Assembly: GCA_963650915.1 (NCBI GenBank)
Contig: CAVJMJ010000015.1
Location: 4,266-68,265 of the forward strand
Origin: UBA4636 sp963650915
GTDB lineage: Bacteria > Bacillota > Clostridia > Christensenellales > Borkfalkiaceae
Direction of reading: 5' to 3'
Length of the DNA: 64,000 bases
The position numbers and the translations under genes are program-made. The notes below the pieces were generated by a model. It saw nothing but the letters and a program-made list of their open reading frames with translations. It had not been told where the DNA came from and ran no database searches. Each line of letters starts with the position of its first letter. The first letter of the stretch is position 1. Shown one piece after another: positions 9,305 through 18,200 of this stretch.

Positions 9305-10849
9305 TTAATCTTTACGTTTTATGATTGCGATATCGGCGTCTATACCGATAGGATTTCCTTTTTCTTTTATAATTTTAAGACTGTCGCCCTGTCGCACGAC
9401 GCGTTTTCCTTTACCGCCCGTAATGATACCGCATACGTCGAAACTATAATTGTCTTTATCGATAAAATACGGAATAAATTCGGCGGCTTCCTTTTCGTCG
9501 ATGTAACCGACGTGGTGGCAGGCTTTGCCGTCCCAGTCGTAAATATATACTCTGATTTTCTTTCCGTCGTAAATTACGCCCGTCTTTTTAAATTCCTGAT
9601 CGGCAAATTCGTAAACGATGTCGTCCTCGTATTCTTCTTTGATTTCCGAAGAATTCAACCCGTCGAATTTATCGAGGTAGCCCGCTTTGACCCCTTGTTT
9701 GATTTCGGCGTCTATTACGTCTTTTATTTTTTCGCCGACTTCGTTTTTCTTATCGGTACCCAAAACGGTAAAGGTTTTGGTAATGATTGCCTCGTTCGGT
9801 CTGTATATAAGTTTGCGTCCGCGTTTGGCGCACATATTTTGCATCAGTTCGTCGTTGTTTTCGGAAGGAACGAGTTTGAAAACGTCTTTTTTGGGTGCTT
9901 CTTCCTGCCCGTCTTCCTGAGATTCTGCGTCTTCCGAGGTTGCAACTTCTTCGCCGTTTTCGCTTTGGGTCTCTTTTTGAACCTCTTCGGAAGCTTCTTT
10001 TTGAGCCTTTTCTTCGGGTTCGGAATCGGTAACCTCTTCGGCTACGTTTTTCTGTTCGAGGTTAGCTGTTTTTTCGGCTACCTTTTCGGCATCTTCGTTT
10101 GTCGTGGTAAGTTTATTTAAACCGAAAACTTGCGAATATATTTCTTCGACCCGATCTTTCGTTAAAGGAGTTACCTCAGGGAGTTCTTGTTTTTTAGATT
10201 CGTCTTTGCAAATCTCTTCGTTATCGCAAGGTTTTGCAAAATCTGCTTCGGCTTCGACTTCTACCGACTCTTCCTTTTTTGCGGAATCTGCTTCGGCAAC
10301 CTCGGCTTCGTCCGTTTTTTCGTTTACTTTTTCGGCTTCAAGCGTTTTTTTGTCGTCGGCGAAAGTTTCCTTTACGGTTTCCGCAACTGTGGTTTCCGTT
10401 GCTTCGGGTTCTTTTTCGGATTTCGATTGGGTTAGTTTATCTAAACCGAAAACCCGAGAATATATTTCTTCGACGCTTTCCGAGTTTAACGGAGTTACTT
10501 CGGCTTCGGACTTATCGTTTTCCGTTTCGATAATAGTAGTTTGGGCTACTTCGGCTTCGGGAACCTCGTTTTCGTTAACTTCGTTTTCGGTAGCGTCGGC
10601 TTCAACCGTTACTTCCGATTGAGCTTCTACGGGTTCAACCGTTGCTTTTGATTGTGCTTCTATAGGTTCAACGGCAGTCGGTTCCGTTTCGGTTACCGAT
10701 GATTCTTTTGTCGTGTTATCGCGTGCGATTAATTCTTTTAAAATTTTTTGTTTTTCTTCACCCGAAGAGGTTTGGTATTGACATTCGAGGTAGACGTCGC
10801 ATTTATCGCAATCGCCTTGGCAGTCCAATATAATTTCGTCGTATTTCAT
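9305..10849 (-). CDS. Acidic low-complexity protein with N-terminal Cys cluster and C-terminal folded domain
   Basis: I do not recognise this 514-residue protein. Residues 10-23 carry a C-x3-C-x2-C-x5-C cluster (CQGDCDKCDVYLEC) that could bind zinc or an iron-sulfur cluster. A long Glu/Ala/Thr/Val-rich stretch follows, interrupted twice by nearly the same motif, VEEIYSRVFGLDKLT and VEEIYSQVFGLNKLT, each preceded by EVTPL. The last 190 residues look folded. Within them, IRVYIYDWDGKACHHVGYI and the following segment are reminiscent of HIRAN-like beta domains, which is only a suggestion. The start is ATG with AAGGTG upstream, and a consensus promoter precedes it. The gene stands alone. The repeated motif could be a docking peptide for a partner. 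Confidence 0.7.
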   Translation of the reverse strand: MKYDEIILDCQGDCDKCDVYLECQYQTSSGEEKQKILKELIARDNTTKESSVTETEPTAVEPIEAQSKATVEPVEAQSEVTVEADATENEVNENEVPEAEVAQTTIIETENDKSEAEVTPLNSESVEEIYSRVFGLDKLTQSKSEKEPEATETTVAETVKETFADDKKTLEAEKVNEKTDEAEVAEADSAKKEESVEVEAEADFAKPCDNEEICKDESKKQELPEVTPLTKDRVEEIYSQVFGLNKLTTTNEDAEKVAEKTANLEQKNVAEEVTDSEPEEKAQKEASEEVQKETQSENGEEVATSEDAESQEDGQEEAPKKDVFKLVPSENNDELMQNMCAKRGRKLIYRPNEAIITKTFTVLGTDKKNEVGEKIKDVIDAEIKQGVKAGYLDKFDGLNSSEIKEEYEDDIVYEFADQEFKKTGVIYDGKKIRVYIYDWDGKACHHVGYIDEKEAAEFIPYFIDKDNYSFDVCGIITGGKGKRVVRQGDSLKIIKEKGNPIGIDADIAIIKRKD

Positions 10850-10912
10850 ATGACACCTTTTTTATTATTAATAGTTCGTTAACCGCCCGAAGGCGCCGAC
10901 AAAACTACGAAC

Positions 10913-10941
10913 ATTATACATAAAAAAGTCGCTTGTGTCAA
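10913..10941 (-). promoter_or_regulatory. Consensus sigma-70-type promoter of the acidic-protein gene
   Basis: On the minus strand, TTGACA, a 17-base spacer and TATAAT match the consensus in all twelve positions. Transcription would start near 10906, leaving a leader of about 57 bases before the ATG at 10849. A gene with this promoter should be strongly expressed in vegetative cells. Confidence 0.85.
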
Positions 10942-10984
10942 CAATAATGGGGTTGTATTTAATATTATATATATTATATAATAT

Positions 10985-11340
10985 ATATGTTACGCAAATT
11001 GCAAAAAACTTTGTCGCAATAAGCTACGCAGACGGCAAAAAACTTTGTTACAAAAAGCTACGCAAACGACAAAATCTTTGTTGCAAAAAGTTCCTCAAAC
11101 GACGAAAAACTTTGTTGCACAAATCGCTAAAATCATAAAACAAAAAATAAACCGCGGACTATTTGCCCGCAGTTTATTTGCTTGCTTGTTTACTTACAGA
11201 CCTCTAACTTGCAAAACCGTTTGCAAAAAATTACTTGCAAAGTCGCTTGCCAAACGGCACCTGTAAAAATTACTTACAAAGGCGTTTGCAAAAAATCACT
11301 CCCAAAGTCGTTTAAGCGTGGCTAACTAAGCCTTTCGCAA
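10985..11340. repeat. Degenerate tandem repeats between the acidic-protein and DUF1540 genes
   Basis: The first part (10990-11130) has four diverged units of about 46 bases containing AAAAACTTTGTTGCAAAAAG and GCTACGCAAACG. The second part (11205-11340) repeats TTGCAAAAAATTACTTRCAAAG-like units. The short ORFs here consist of the repeat and are not taken as genes. Confidence 0.6.
11139..11179 (-). terminator. Terminator of the DUF1540 gene (minus strand)
   Basis: AAATAAACTGCGG / CCGCGGTTTATTT with one mismatch. On the minus strand the stem runs into TTTATTTTTTG. It lies about 200 bases downstream of the DUF1540 gene. Confidence 0.5.
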
Positions 11341-11381
11341 AAAATCGTTCTCAAGTCTTGCGCAAAACGGGGATAGTTAAG

Positions 11382-11534
11382 TTATCCGTTAAAAGAGGAC
11401 TCGTAAGATTCGCAACAAGTGCAGTCTTCGCAATCGCACGATACCTTTACGGTATTAAGCGTGCAATGTTTTCCGTTATAGTTATGTTTGCATTTTTTAA
11501 CGTCGCAAACTATTCCGCGGTTGAGTTCTTCCAT
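11382..11534 (-). CDS. DUF1540 small cysteine-rich protein
   Basis: A 50-residue protein with the DUF1540 pattern VxCDVKKCKHN...KHCTLNTVKVSC and a second cysteine group CDCEDCTCCESYES at the end, suited to metal binding. Function is unknown; members are small and common in spore-forming Clostridia. The longer frame upstream is rejected: GGAGG lies seven bases before the ATG at 11534 and the DUF1540 domain begins directly after it. It is divergent from the SipL-like gene. Confidence 0.85.
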   Translation of the reverse strand: MEELNRGIVCDVKKCKHNYNGKHCTLNTVKVSCDCEDCTCCESYESSFNG

Positions 11535-11667
11535 AATTGCACCTCCGAAAGAAGTATAACCGTTTATCGAAAAAACATACGAAGATATGTAAAAAATAAA
11601 AAATTGTTCTGTTTTTTTATGTTTTTGCATACAAATATTCACGGGAAAGCTACAAAAAGGAGTTAAA

Positions 11668-13137
11668 ATGGTAAACGTATCAAAGGTGAACGTCGAAGGT
11701 TTCGTTAAAGCAAATTATAAAGAGGAAACCGTTATAGAGGCGTCTTTAAATCTCGCACCCGACAGGGAAAGCAAAATTCTTTCGATAAGCGGAATGACGG
11801 TGGGCGAAAAGGTCGAGGTCGAAAACAACGTCGTAAGTTGTTTCGGCAAAGTATATTTTAATATCGTTTTCGAGGGCGAAGAACTCGAACGCTTGGAAAA
11901 CGGCGTTAAATTCGAATTCAAAAAGACGGTTGAAAATGCAAAATATGCCGTTTGTTCGTACGAACTTTCGGATTTTAAAGTAAGAAATGAAAACGGAGCG
12001 TTATACGTTTCCTGTCTGCTTACCAAAAATCTTACCGTTTTTAAAAGCAAAAACGAGGAAATCGTCGTCGGTGCCGATTGCCTCGTCAAAAGTGAAGAAA
12101 TTGCCATGCCGTGTAGAATTTTCGGCAAGCAAATATGCGACCTCGACGATAAATTCGAAACGCAAAAAATAAAAAAAGTTTTGCAGTCGGAGGTTTTTTC
12201 CGTCGTTGAAAGGGCGATTTGCGAGCAAAACGTCGTTACCGTAGAGGGCTTTGTCAATATTTGTTTCGTATTCTTGCCTTTTTCGGAAAATAGTGATATA
12301 TTTAAAGAAACGAGGACGGTTCCCTTTAAATACGAAATATCTTTAGACGGGGTTAACACCGATTACATAGCGTCGGCACTGTCCGATATCGAAGATTTTT
12401 CGATAAAGGCTTACCTTAACGAAGACGAATCGAGAACGATAGTAGAAACGGACGTAAGTTTGGAAATTATCGTTTTGGCGGAAGGCAGTAAAAATTACAC
12501 CGCAATAGTCGACGCCGTTAAGGCGGAATGCCGTTTGAATTTGATTAAAGAGGACGTTCGTTTTGAACGAACCGACGCTATAAAAACGGTTTCGCAAAGG
12601 ATTGCGGGCAGTTGCGCGGTAGAAGTCCCGGAGTATTCACGCTTTGTAAAAGCCGTCGGCGAAAGGGCGTATATAACTCAGTACGAAATAGCGGACGGCG
12701 AGGTTACTTTTACGGGTGCGGTGGAAGCCGATTGTTTGTTTTCGGGGGATAACGGACTGATTTTTGAAAGGTCGGTGTTGCCGTTTAATATAACCGAAGC
12801 GACCACGACGGATAAAATCGAAGGAGTGTCGGTAATTGCCGAAAATCTTCAAGGCAGAATGAGAAGCGGAAATTTGGAACAAGACGTTAACGTTGTCGTT
12901 TGCTTTTCGTCGGTTTCGGAAAAAACGGTTACCGTCGTAAAAGAGATAGAAGAAGGCGACGCCGACACGACGCCGAAAGCACCCGTTACCGTTTACATCG
13001 GCAAAAAGGGCGATACCGAATGGGACGTTATTAAAGTTTTAAAAGAGGACGTCGGCGTAATATACGAATTCAATCCCGATCTTACCTTTCCGCTTATCGG
13101 CGACGAAAGAATAGTGGTTTTACGCAAACACGGATAA
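11668..13137 (+). CDS. sipL: SipL-like spore morphogenetic protein (DUF3794 repeats plus LysM)
   Basis: This 489-residue protein is built from about three DUF3794 (SPOCS) beta domains followed by a LysM-type domain at about 445-489 (VYIGKKGDTEWDVIKVLK...NPDL). The order and length match SipL of Clostridioides difficile, which binds SpoIVA and is needed for spore coat and cortex assembly in the mother cell. The neighbouring ispE supports the call, since I recall a sipL-ispE neighbourhood in other Clostridia. The start is ATG with AAAGGAG upstream. The protein has no signal peptide, as expected for a mother-cell cytosolic protein. The symbol is by analogy; paralogous DUF3794 proteins exist. Confidence 0.8.
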   Translation: MVNVSKVNVEGFVKANYKEETVIEASLNLAPDRESKILSISGMTVGEKVEVENNVVSCFGKVYFNIVFEGEELERLENGVKFEFKKTVENAKYAVCSYELSDFKVRNENGALYVSCLLTKNLTVFKSKNEEIVVGADCLVKSEEIAMPCRIFGKQICDLDDKFETQKIKKVLQSEVFSVVERAICEQNVVTVEGFVNICFVFLPFSENSDIFKETRTVPFKYEISLDGVNTDYIASALSDIEDFSIKAYLNEDESRTIVETDVSLEIIVLAEGSKNYTAIVDAVKAECRLNLIKEDVRFERTDAIKTVSQRIAGSCAVEVPEYSRFVKAVGERAYITQYEIADGEVTFTGAVEADCLFSGDNGLIFERSVLPFNITEATTTDKIEGVSVIAENLQGRMRSGNLEQDVNVVVCFSSVSEKTVTVVKEIEEGDADTTPKAPVTVYIGKKGDTEWDVIKVLKEDVGVIYEFNPDLTFPLIGDERIVVLRKHG

Positions 13138-13357
13138 AAATAAAGCCGTTTACGTTCGCCGAATTTATATATGCCATAAATTTATACGTTCGTAGAATGT
13201 GTATATGCGTAAATTATGTATGTGTAATGCGAACTAAAAAGCGATTAACGTATGCGCTACACAATATAAAAAATGCTTTTATATTGATAGCCGTGCAAAA
13301 TTTAAGGGCAAGTACGGTATGTACGTAAAAGGGATAAAAGTAAAACAAAAGTAAGAC

Positions 13358-13383
13358 AAAAGTCGGGCTATAAGCCCGTTATC
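13358..13383 (-). repeat. GATAACGGGCTTATAG dispersed repeat, copy 5
   Basis: Minus strand: GATAACGGGCTTATAG, then CCCG, then ACTTTT, a perfect match to copy 10. It is the one clear copy lying antisense between two plus-strand genes, ending 12 bases before the ispE start. Confidence 0.75.
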
Positions 13384-13394
13384 AAAGGTTTTTT

Positions 13395-14291
13395 ATGGGT
13401 ACGGTAAGAGAAAAATGTTATGCGAAAGTCAATTTGTATCTCGACGTTTTATCAAAAAACGGCGAATTTCACGATATAGATTCGGTAGTATGCTCGGTTA
13501 ATTTGTTTGACGAAGTAACGGTGTCCTCCCGTAAGGACGACAAAATCGTTTTACGCGCCCCGATGTCGTTATATCGGTTGCCGACGGAAGAAAAATTTAA
13601 TAACGCCTATCGGGCGGCTGAACTTTTTCAAAAAACTTTTAATACGAACGGCGTAAATATCACGGTGAAAAAAAACATTCCGACGGGCGGCGGACTCGGG
13701 GGGTCGAGTGCGGACATTGCGGCAACTTTAAAAGCAATGAAAAAGTTGTTTTTAGTCGATTGCGACTTAAAACCGCTTGCCGACGAATTGGGAAGCGATG
13801 CAGGCTTTATGCTTTACGGCGGTTTTGCGAGAATGGAAGGGCGTGGCACGAAAATAACCCCTATAGATACAAATCTTAAATTGCATTTTTTGATAGCGAC
13901 GCCCAAAGTCGAAATATCCGCAAGGGATTGCTATAACGAATTCGACAATTGCCCCTCTTTAAAAAAAGAAGGGGGAGCCGAAAAAATAATCGAAAATTTA
14001 AAGCACGGAAGGGTGGAAAAAACCGATTTTTACAACGCATTATTTTATCCCGCCTGTCGGCTTGACAATGAAATCGAGCGCGTTTACGGGCTTATAGCGG
14101 GACTTTCGCCCTCTGCCGTCTTTATGACGGGTAGCGGAAGTTCTCTCGTTTCGATATTTGAAACCAAAGAACTTTGCGAGTGGGCAAAAGACAAATTAAA
14201 GAATGAAAAATTAAACTTGCAAGTTGCGGAATCGCTTTCTAAAGAGGAAATAGAAAATCCGTTTACCGTTAAAAATCCTTTCGTTTTATAA
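13395..14291 (+). CDS. ispE: 4-diphosphocytidyl-2-C-methyl-D-erythritol kinase
   Basis: IspE phosphorylates CDP-methylerythritol in the MEP pathway of isoprenoid precursor synthesis, in the cytosol. The 298-residue chain has the GHMP kinase fold: Lys11 in YAKVNLYLDV, the ATP-binding motif PTGGGLGGSSAD at 96-107, the catalytic Asp135 in LGSDAGFML, and TGSGSS near the C-terminus. Length is usual. The start ATG has AAAGG about 8 bases upstream. It lies 257 bases after the sipL-like gene. Residues VYGLIAGLS are encoded by a copy of the dispersed GGGCTTATAG repeat. Confidence 0.92.
   Translation: MGTVREKCYAKVNLYLDVLSKNGEFHDIDSVVCSVNLFDEVTVSSRKDDKIVLRAPMSLYRLPTEEKFNNAYRAAELFQKTFNTNGVNITVKKNIPTGGGLGGSSADIAATLKAMKKLFLVDCDLKPLADELGSDAGFMLYGGFARMEGRGTKITPIDTNLKLHFLIATPKVEISARDCYNEFDNCPSLKKEGGAEKIIENLKHGRVEKTDFYNALFYPACRLDNEIERVYGLIAGLSPSAVFMTGSGSSLVSIFETKELCEWAKDKLKNEKLNLQVAESLSKEEIENPFTVKNPFVL
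14082..14107 (+). repeat. Dispersed repeat, copy 6, inside ispE
   Basis: GTTTACGGGCTTATAG, then CGGG, then ACTTTC. It is sense to ispE and read as VYGLIAGLS. Confidence 0.6.
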
Positions 14292-14316
14292 TTTAACAAG
14301 TATCTTTTCACCTCGG

Positions 14317-14349
14317 AAAGCCGTCAAGAATAATCAAACCGACGGCTTT
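14317..14349 (+). terminator. Weak hairpin after ispE
   Basis: AAAGCCGTC / GACGGCTTT with a 15-base loop but only a poor T-tail. It lies 25 bases after the ispE stop. Confidence 0.45.
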
Positions 14350-14517
14350 ATAACAAATCGTTTTATAAAAAGCACGTTATAAAAAGCATATTATGAAAAA
14401 CATTTAATAATAAGCGACCGTATTAAATATAAAGTAATCATACAAAAGTAAATGTAAAAAACAAAACACACAAAAGTAACGGTAAAAAAGTTGCCGTAAC
14501 AAATTCATCATGCAAAA

Positions 14518-14554
14518 AACTACCCGCGAGAAAATTTTCGCGGGTAGTTTTTTT
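14518..14554 (+). terminator. Rho-independent terminator
   Basis: AACTACCCGCGA / TCGCGGGTAGTT, a perfect 12-bp stem followed by seven T. It probably closes the sipL-ispE transcript. Confidence 0.8.
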
Positions 14555-14721
14555 GTTATTTAGGCAGGCTTTTTTTGAAGTAGAATTTTATTTTTTAGTT
14601 TGCAAAAACCTATATTTACTTAAAAAAACGTGTGTGCGAAAAAAGCATGTGCAAAAAATATAAATTAACACATAAAAATAAAGGCGTATTTGTAAAAAAT
14701 TTGTCGTATTGCGTGCGTGCG

Positions 14722-14803
14722 GTCGAAAAAAAGTCGAAAAAAAGTCGAAAAAAAAGTCGAAAAAAAAGTTGAAAAAAAAGGTTGAAAAAAGTCGAAAAAA
14801 AGT
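14722..14803. repeat. GTCGAAAAAAA microsatellite-like array
   Basis: Eight units of 10-12 bases, each GTCG or GTTG followed by a run of 6-8 A. Unit length varies only in the A-run, which suggests slippage. Confidence 0.8.
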
Positions 14804-15054
14804 GCCTTTTCGGTAATCGGTTATAATGCGGACGGAATTCCTATAAAAAAGTCGATATTTTTTTTGCAGTAGGCTATATTTTTGGCGCTTTTTTGGCGGT
14901 TGTTTTTTTATAATAAATAAAAAGCCGTGCTTTTAAAAGGGCAGGTGTCGTTTTAACCGAAACTACATGCTTTAACGGAAGCTAAAATTCGATTTAAAAA
15001 CCGTCTGTTTTTTAATCGAATAAAAGGACTTTTTTAAAAACGAAACATCGGAGC

Positions 15055-15232
15055 CGAAATCGATGGTCGGCAACGAAAAAAGTTCGGTGACAAAAGAACA
15101 AACCGACGGCGACTAAAAAAGTTTAACGACTAAAAAAACTCGACGACAACGAAAAACGTTCGGCGACAACATATGGTCGGCAACAACATAAGTTCGGCAA
15201 CAAAAGAACAAAAGTTTAACGACTAAAAATAA
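15055..15232. repeat. Degenerate repeats upstream of the second surface protein
   Basis: GTTCGGYRACAAAAGAACAAA and AGTTTAACGACTAAAAA each occur twice, about 90 bases apart, with shorter GTCGGCAACA variants in between. Apart from this array, the terminators and the GTCGAAAA array, I see no gene between 14292 and 15265. Confidence 0.6.
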
Positions 15233-15265
15233 CTATTTACGGAAAAAAATAAGGAGTTAACATAT

Positions 15266-18200
15266 ATGAAAAAGAAAATTTTGATAATTATTATCGCCGT
15301 TTTGGCGGTAATAGGCGCAACGGTCGGCATAATCGTCGGCGTTGGCGGAAAGGGCGGTACCGGTGATTCGACCGGTGATTCGACCGGCGGTTCGGGCGGT
15401 TCGGGCGGAAGCGAAAATCCTCCCGAAACGAGTTACGAAGCCGAAGATTTTACTTTGTCTGTCGGCGCCGAGATTGAATCGCTTTCGTTTAAAGGTGACG
15501 GAGACTATTCTTATACCGCAGTCGAAAATGCAAAGTACTACCCCGAAACGATGAAAGATATCCTTGAATACGGAGATTACAAAGCGAGTGTCAAATTGTC
15601 GGTTACCGTAAAAAGCCCCGATAACAAAACTAAGACGTCGACGGGTAATTTGATTTTTGCAACCGATGCGTATTCCTCCGATAATTTGGAGATGAAAGCC
15701 GTCGTCGGCGAAACCGTGCAATTTGAAATTTCTTCTTTAACAGATCAACGTCTTGCCTATGAAATTTTTGACTCGATGACAGAACTCGGATGCGACAATT
15801 TTTCCGCCGCAAGATTTTTAGGTTTGACCGATGATATGTTTCATGGCAAAGATTATTCGGACATAGATGAAAAAACAAATCCGCTCCCATCCGATTCGCG
15901 TGCGGAAAGTTTTGATTTTATAAAATACGTAAACGGTTATAAAAACGGAAAACTGACGCTCACGCCCTCTCAGATAGTCGTCGTTTCGGAAATCGAAGAA
16001 GGCGAAACCATAGAACTTGATCGGTCATCTTATTACGTTACCGCTTATGAAAGGATGGAGTACGATACTTTCAACAGTCTTTCCTATGACGTCGTATCAA
16101 CACTTAGGAACGCAATAAGCGATAACGTATTTGCGCGCACTCTGTTTGAGGGAAACTCTGACCGTTTTTATTTAGGTCTTACCAAGGAAAATTTCGGCGA
16201 TGATTTCGACGCAACCGACGAGGGCGTTATGATCAACCGTAACGTAATTAAATTTTCCGCCGTAATAGGCTATAAAAAGTTTTCCTTTACCCTTGATGCC
16301 GGCGCAAGCCTTGCGCAAAAGTATATGAATATATCATCGGTTGAAGCCGAAAAGGTTAAGATAAAATACGATTTTGAAGGGACGCATTCCTCTCAAACGG
16401 CAACAACAAAGGTTAAATTTTTAGGACAAGAAGGTACCATACCAGCAAAACTTGAAAGTTACGACAATCAACAATACACGGTATCCCCCAAAGATTTGCC
16501 CGTATTTTTTGCCGATAAATTTTCCGATTACGTAAGGATAGAATCTTACGTCGTTGACGGCAGTAATAATTCGACTATACCTGCGGAAGTTGTAATGCCC
16601 GACTCCGTTACCGTAACCGCAGAAGATTGTAAAGCGGGTGAATTCGGAATCGAAAAATTTGCGCTTAATTTCATATATTCCGATTACACCACGTCGACGA
16701 CGCTTGCCTCTTTAAAAAACAAAATCGACAATATGTCCTCGAGCACGTTTATGAATGACGAGTATAATAAAATTTATAATGCGTTTTTAAATTTAAAATC
16801 TTCTTCGCAAACCAATCTTATTACCTACGACAATAGTAAATGTAAGTATTATTTTGATAAAGAAAACATAGTAAAAACCAAGGACGAACCCTTTACCTAT
16901 AACGACTGTACCCTTACTTTTAACGAAAAAACTTACGCTTTTAATTTGTCGTTTAAAATTGAAGAGGTGTATATCGGTTGGGACGTCATAAGCGAAGGTG
17001 AAAACTATAATAATGGCTTTCCCGAGAGTTACTACGAAGGCGATGAAATAACAATCCCTACCGATTTAAAGATAGTCGAAACTTACAACGACAACGTTTA
17101 TGCGACGGGTAGTTCGGAATACAAAAAAGTCTATAAGGAGTTCAAAGCGGAATATATTACCGGCTTTTCTACGGAAACCCCCACAGACGGTAGAGGCGTT
17201 CACTACAAAATTACCTATAACGGGGAGGAAAAAGAACTTACCTCAACTTACAGTGTTGACAGCAACCCCGTAGAGTCCATAACGCTTTCCGACGGTGCTT
17301 TCGACGGCATATACGTAAAAGGCGAAAGTTTTTATTTAAATGATGAAAAAATCACCGCCACGAGGCAAAACGGAAGAACTCAGACGATACCCGTAACACT
17401 CGATATGGTTTCCGGTTACGATATGAGCTATTCCGGCAGTCAAACGATAACGGTTACCTATAAAACCGCAACGGTGACGGCGTCGATTAAGGTAAAACAG
17501 GTAACCAAAATAGAGTTTTACGAAAACCTCCCCGCGACTTACGTTATGGGCGAACTTCCGACCGAAGTTTTGGTTAAAGTGACTTTTAATGACGACGCAG
17601 AAGATTACGATATTTACGAACTTACGAGAGAACAAATAGCGTCGGCTATGGACACGAGCAGAACGGGAAATTTCAAGTTCAGCTACACTTTCGGCGGAGT
17701 TAATATTTCACAAAATTTTACCGTCGTCGAAAACATTTATTTTACCTATACGTTAAACGAAAACGGAACGGCAAAAATTTACGGCATAATGTACACGAAA
17801 CCGAGCGATAACTATTACTACACCGTAAAAACTTTGACGGAAGTAAAAATCCCTGCCGTTATAACCCACGACGGAGTCGATTACTCGGTAAACGAAATAG
17901 CGCAGGAACTTTTTAACGGTAAAGGCGGTATAAAAACCATAATCTTGCCCGATTCTATACAAACGATACCCGACAACGCTTTTTCGCTTTGTTCAAATTT
18001 ACAAAAACTCGTAATAAGCGCAGACGTAGATAGCGTCGGCAAAAACATTTTGGCGGGAAGCACTTCCGTTAAGGAATTGGTTATTCCGTCAACGCTTAAA
18101 GATAAACTGTATTTGTTATTCGGTACAACTCTTACAAACGGCAAGGCAACCGTTCCTAACGATTTAACAGTAACCTTTACGGAAGGTTCCCTTACTCTTC

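Noticed and set aside
10935..11266. Two overlapping small plus-strand ORFs
   Set aside because: They are translations of the tandem repeats in this region.
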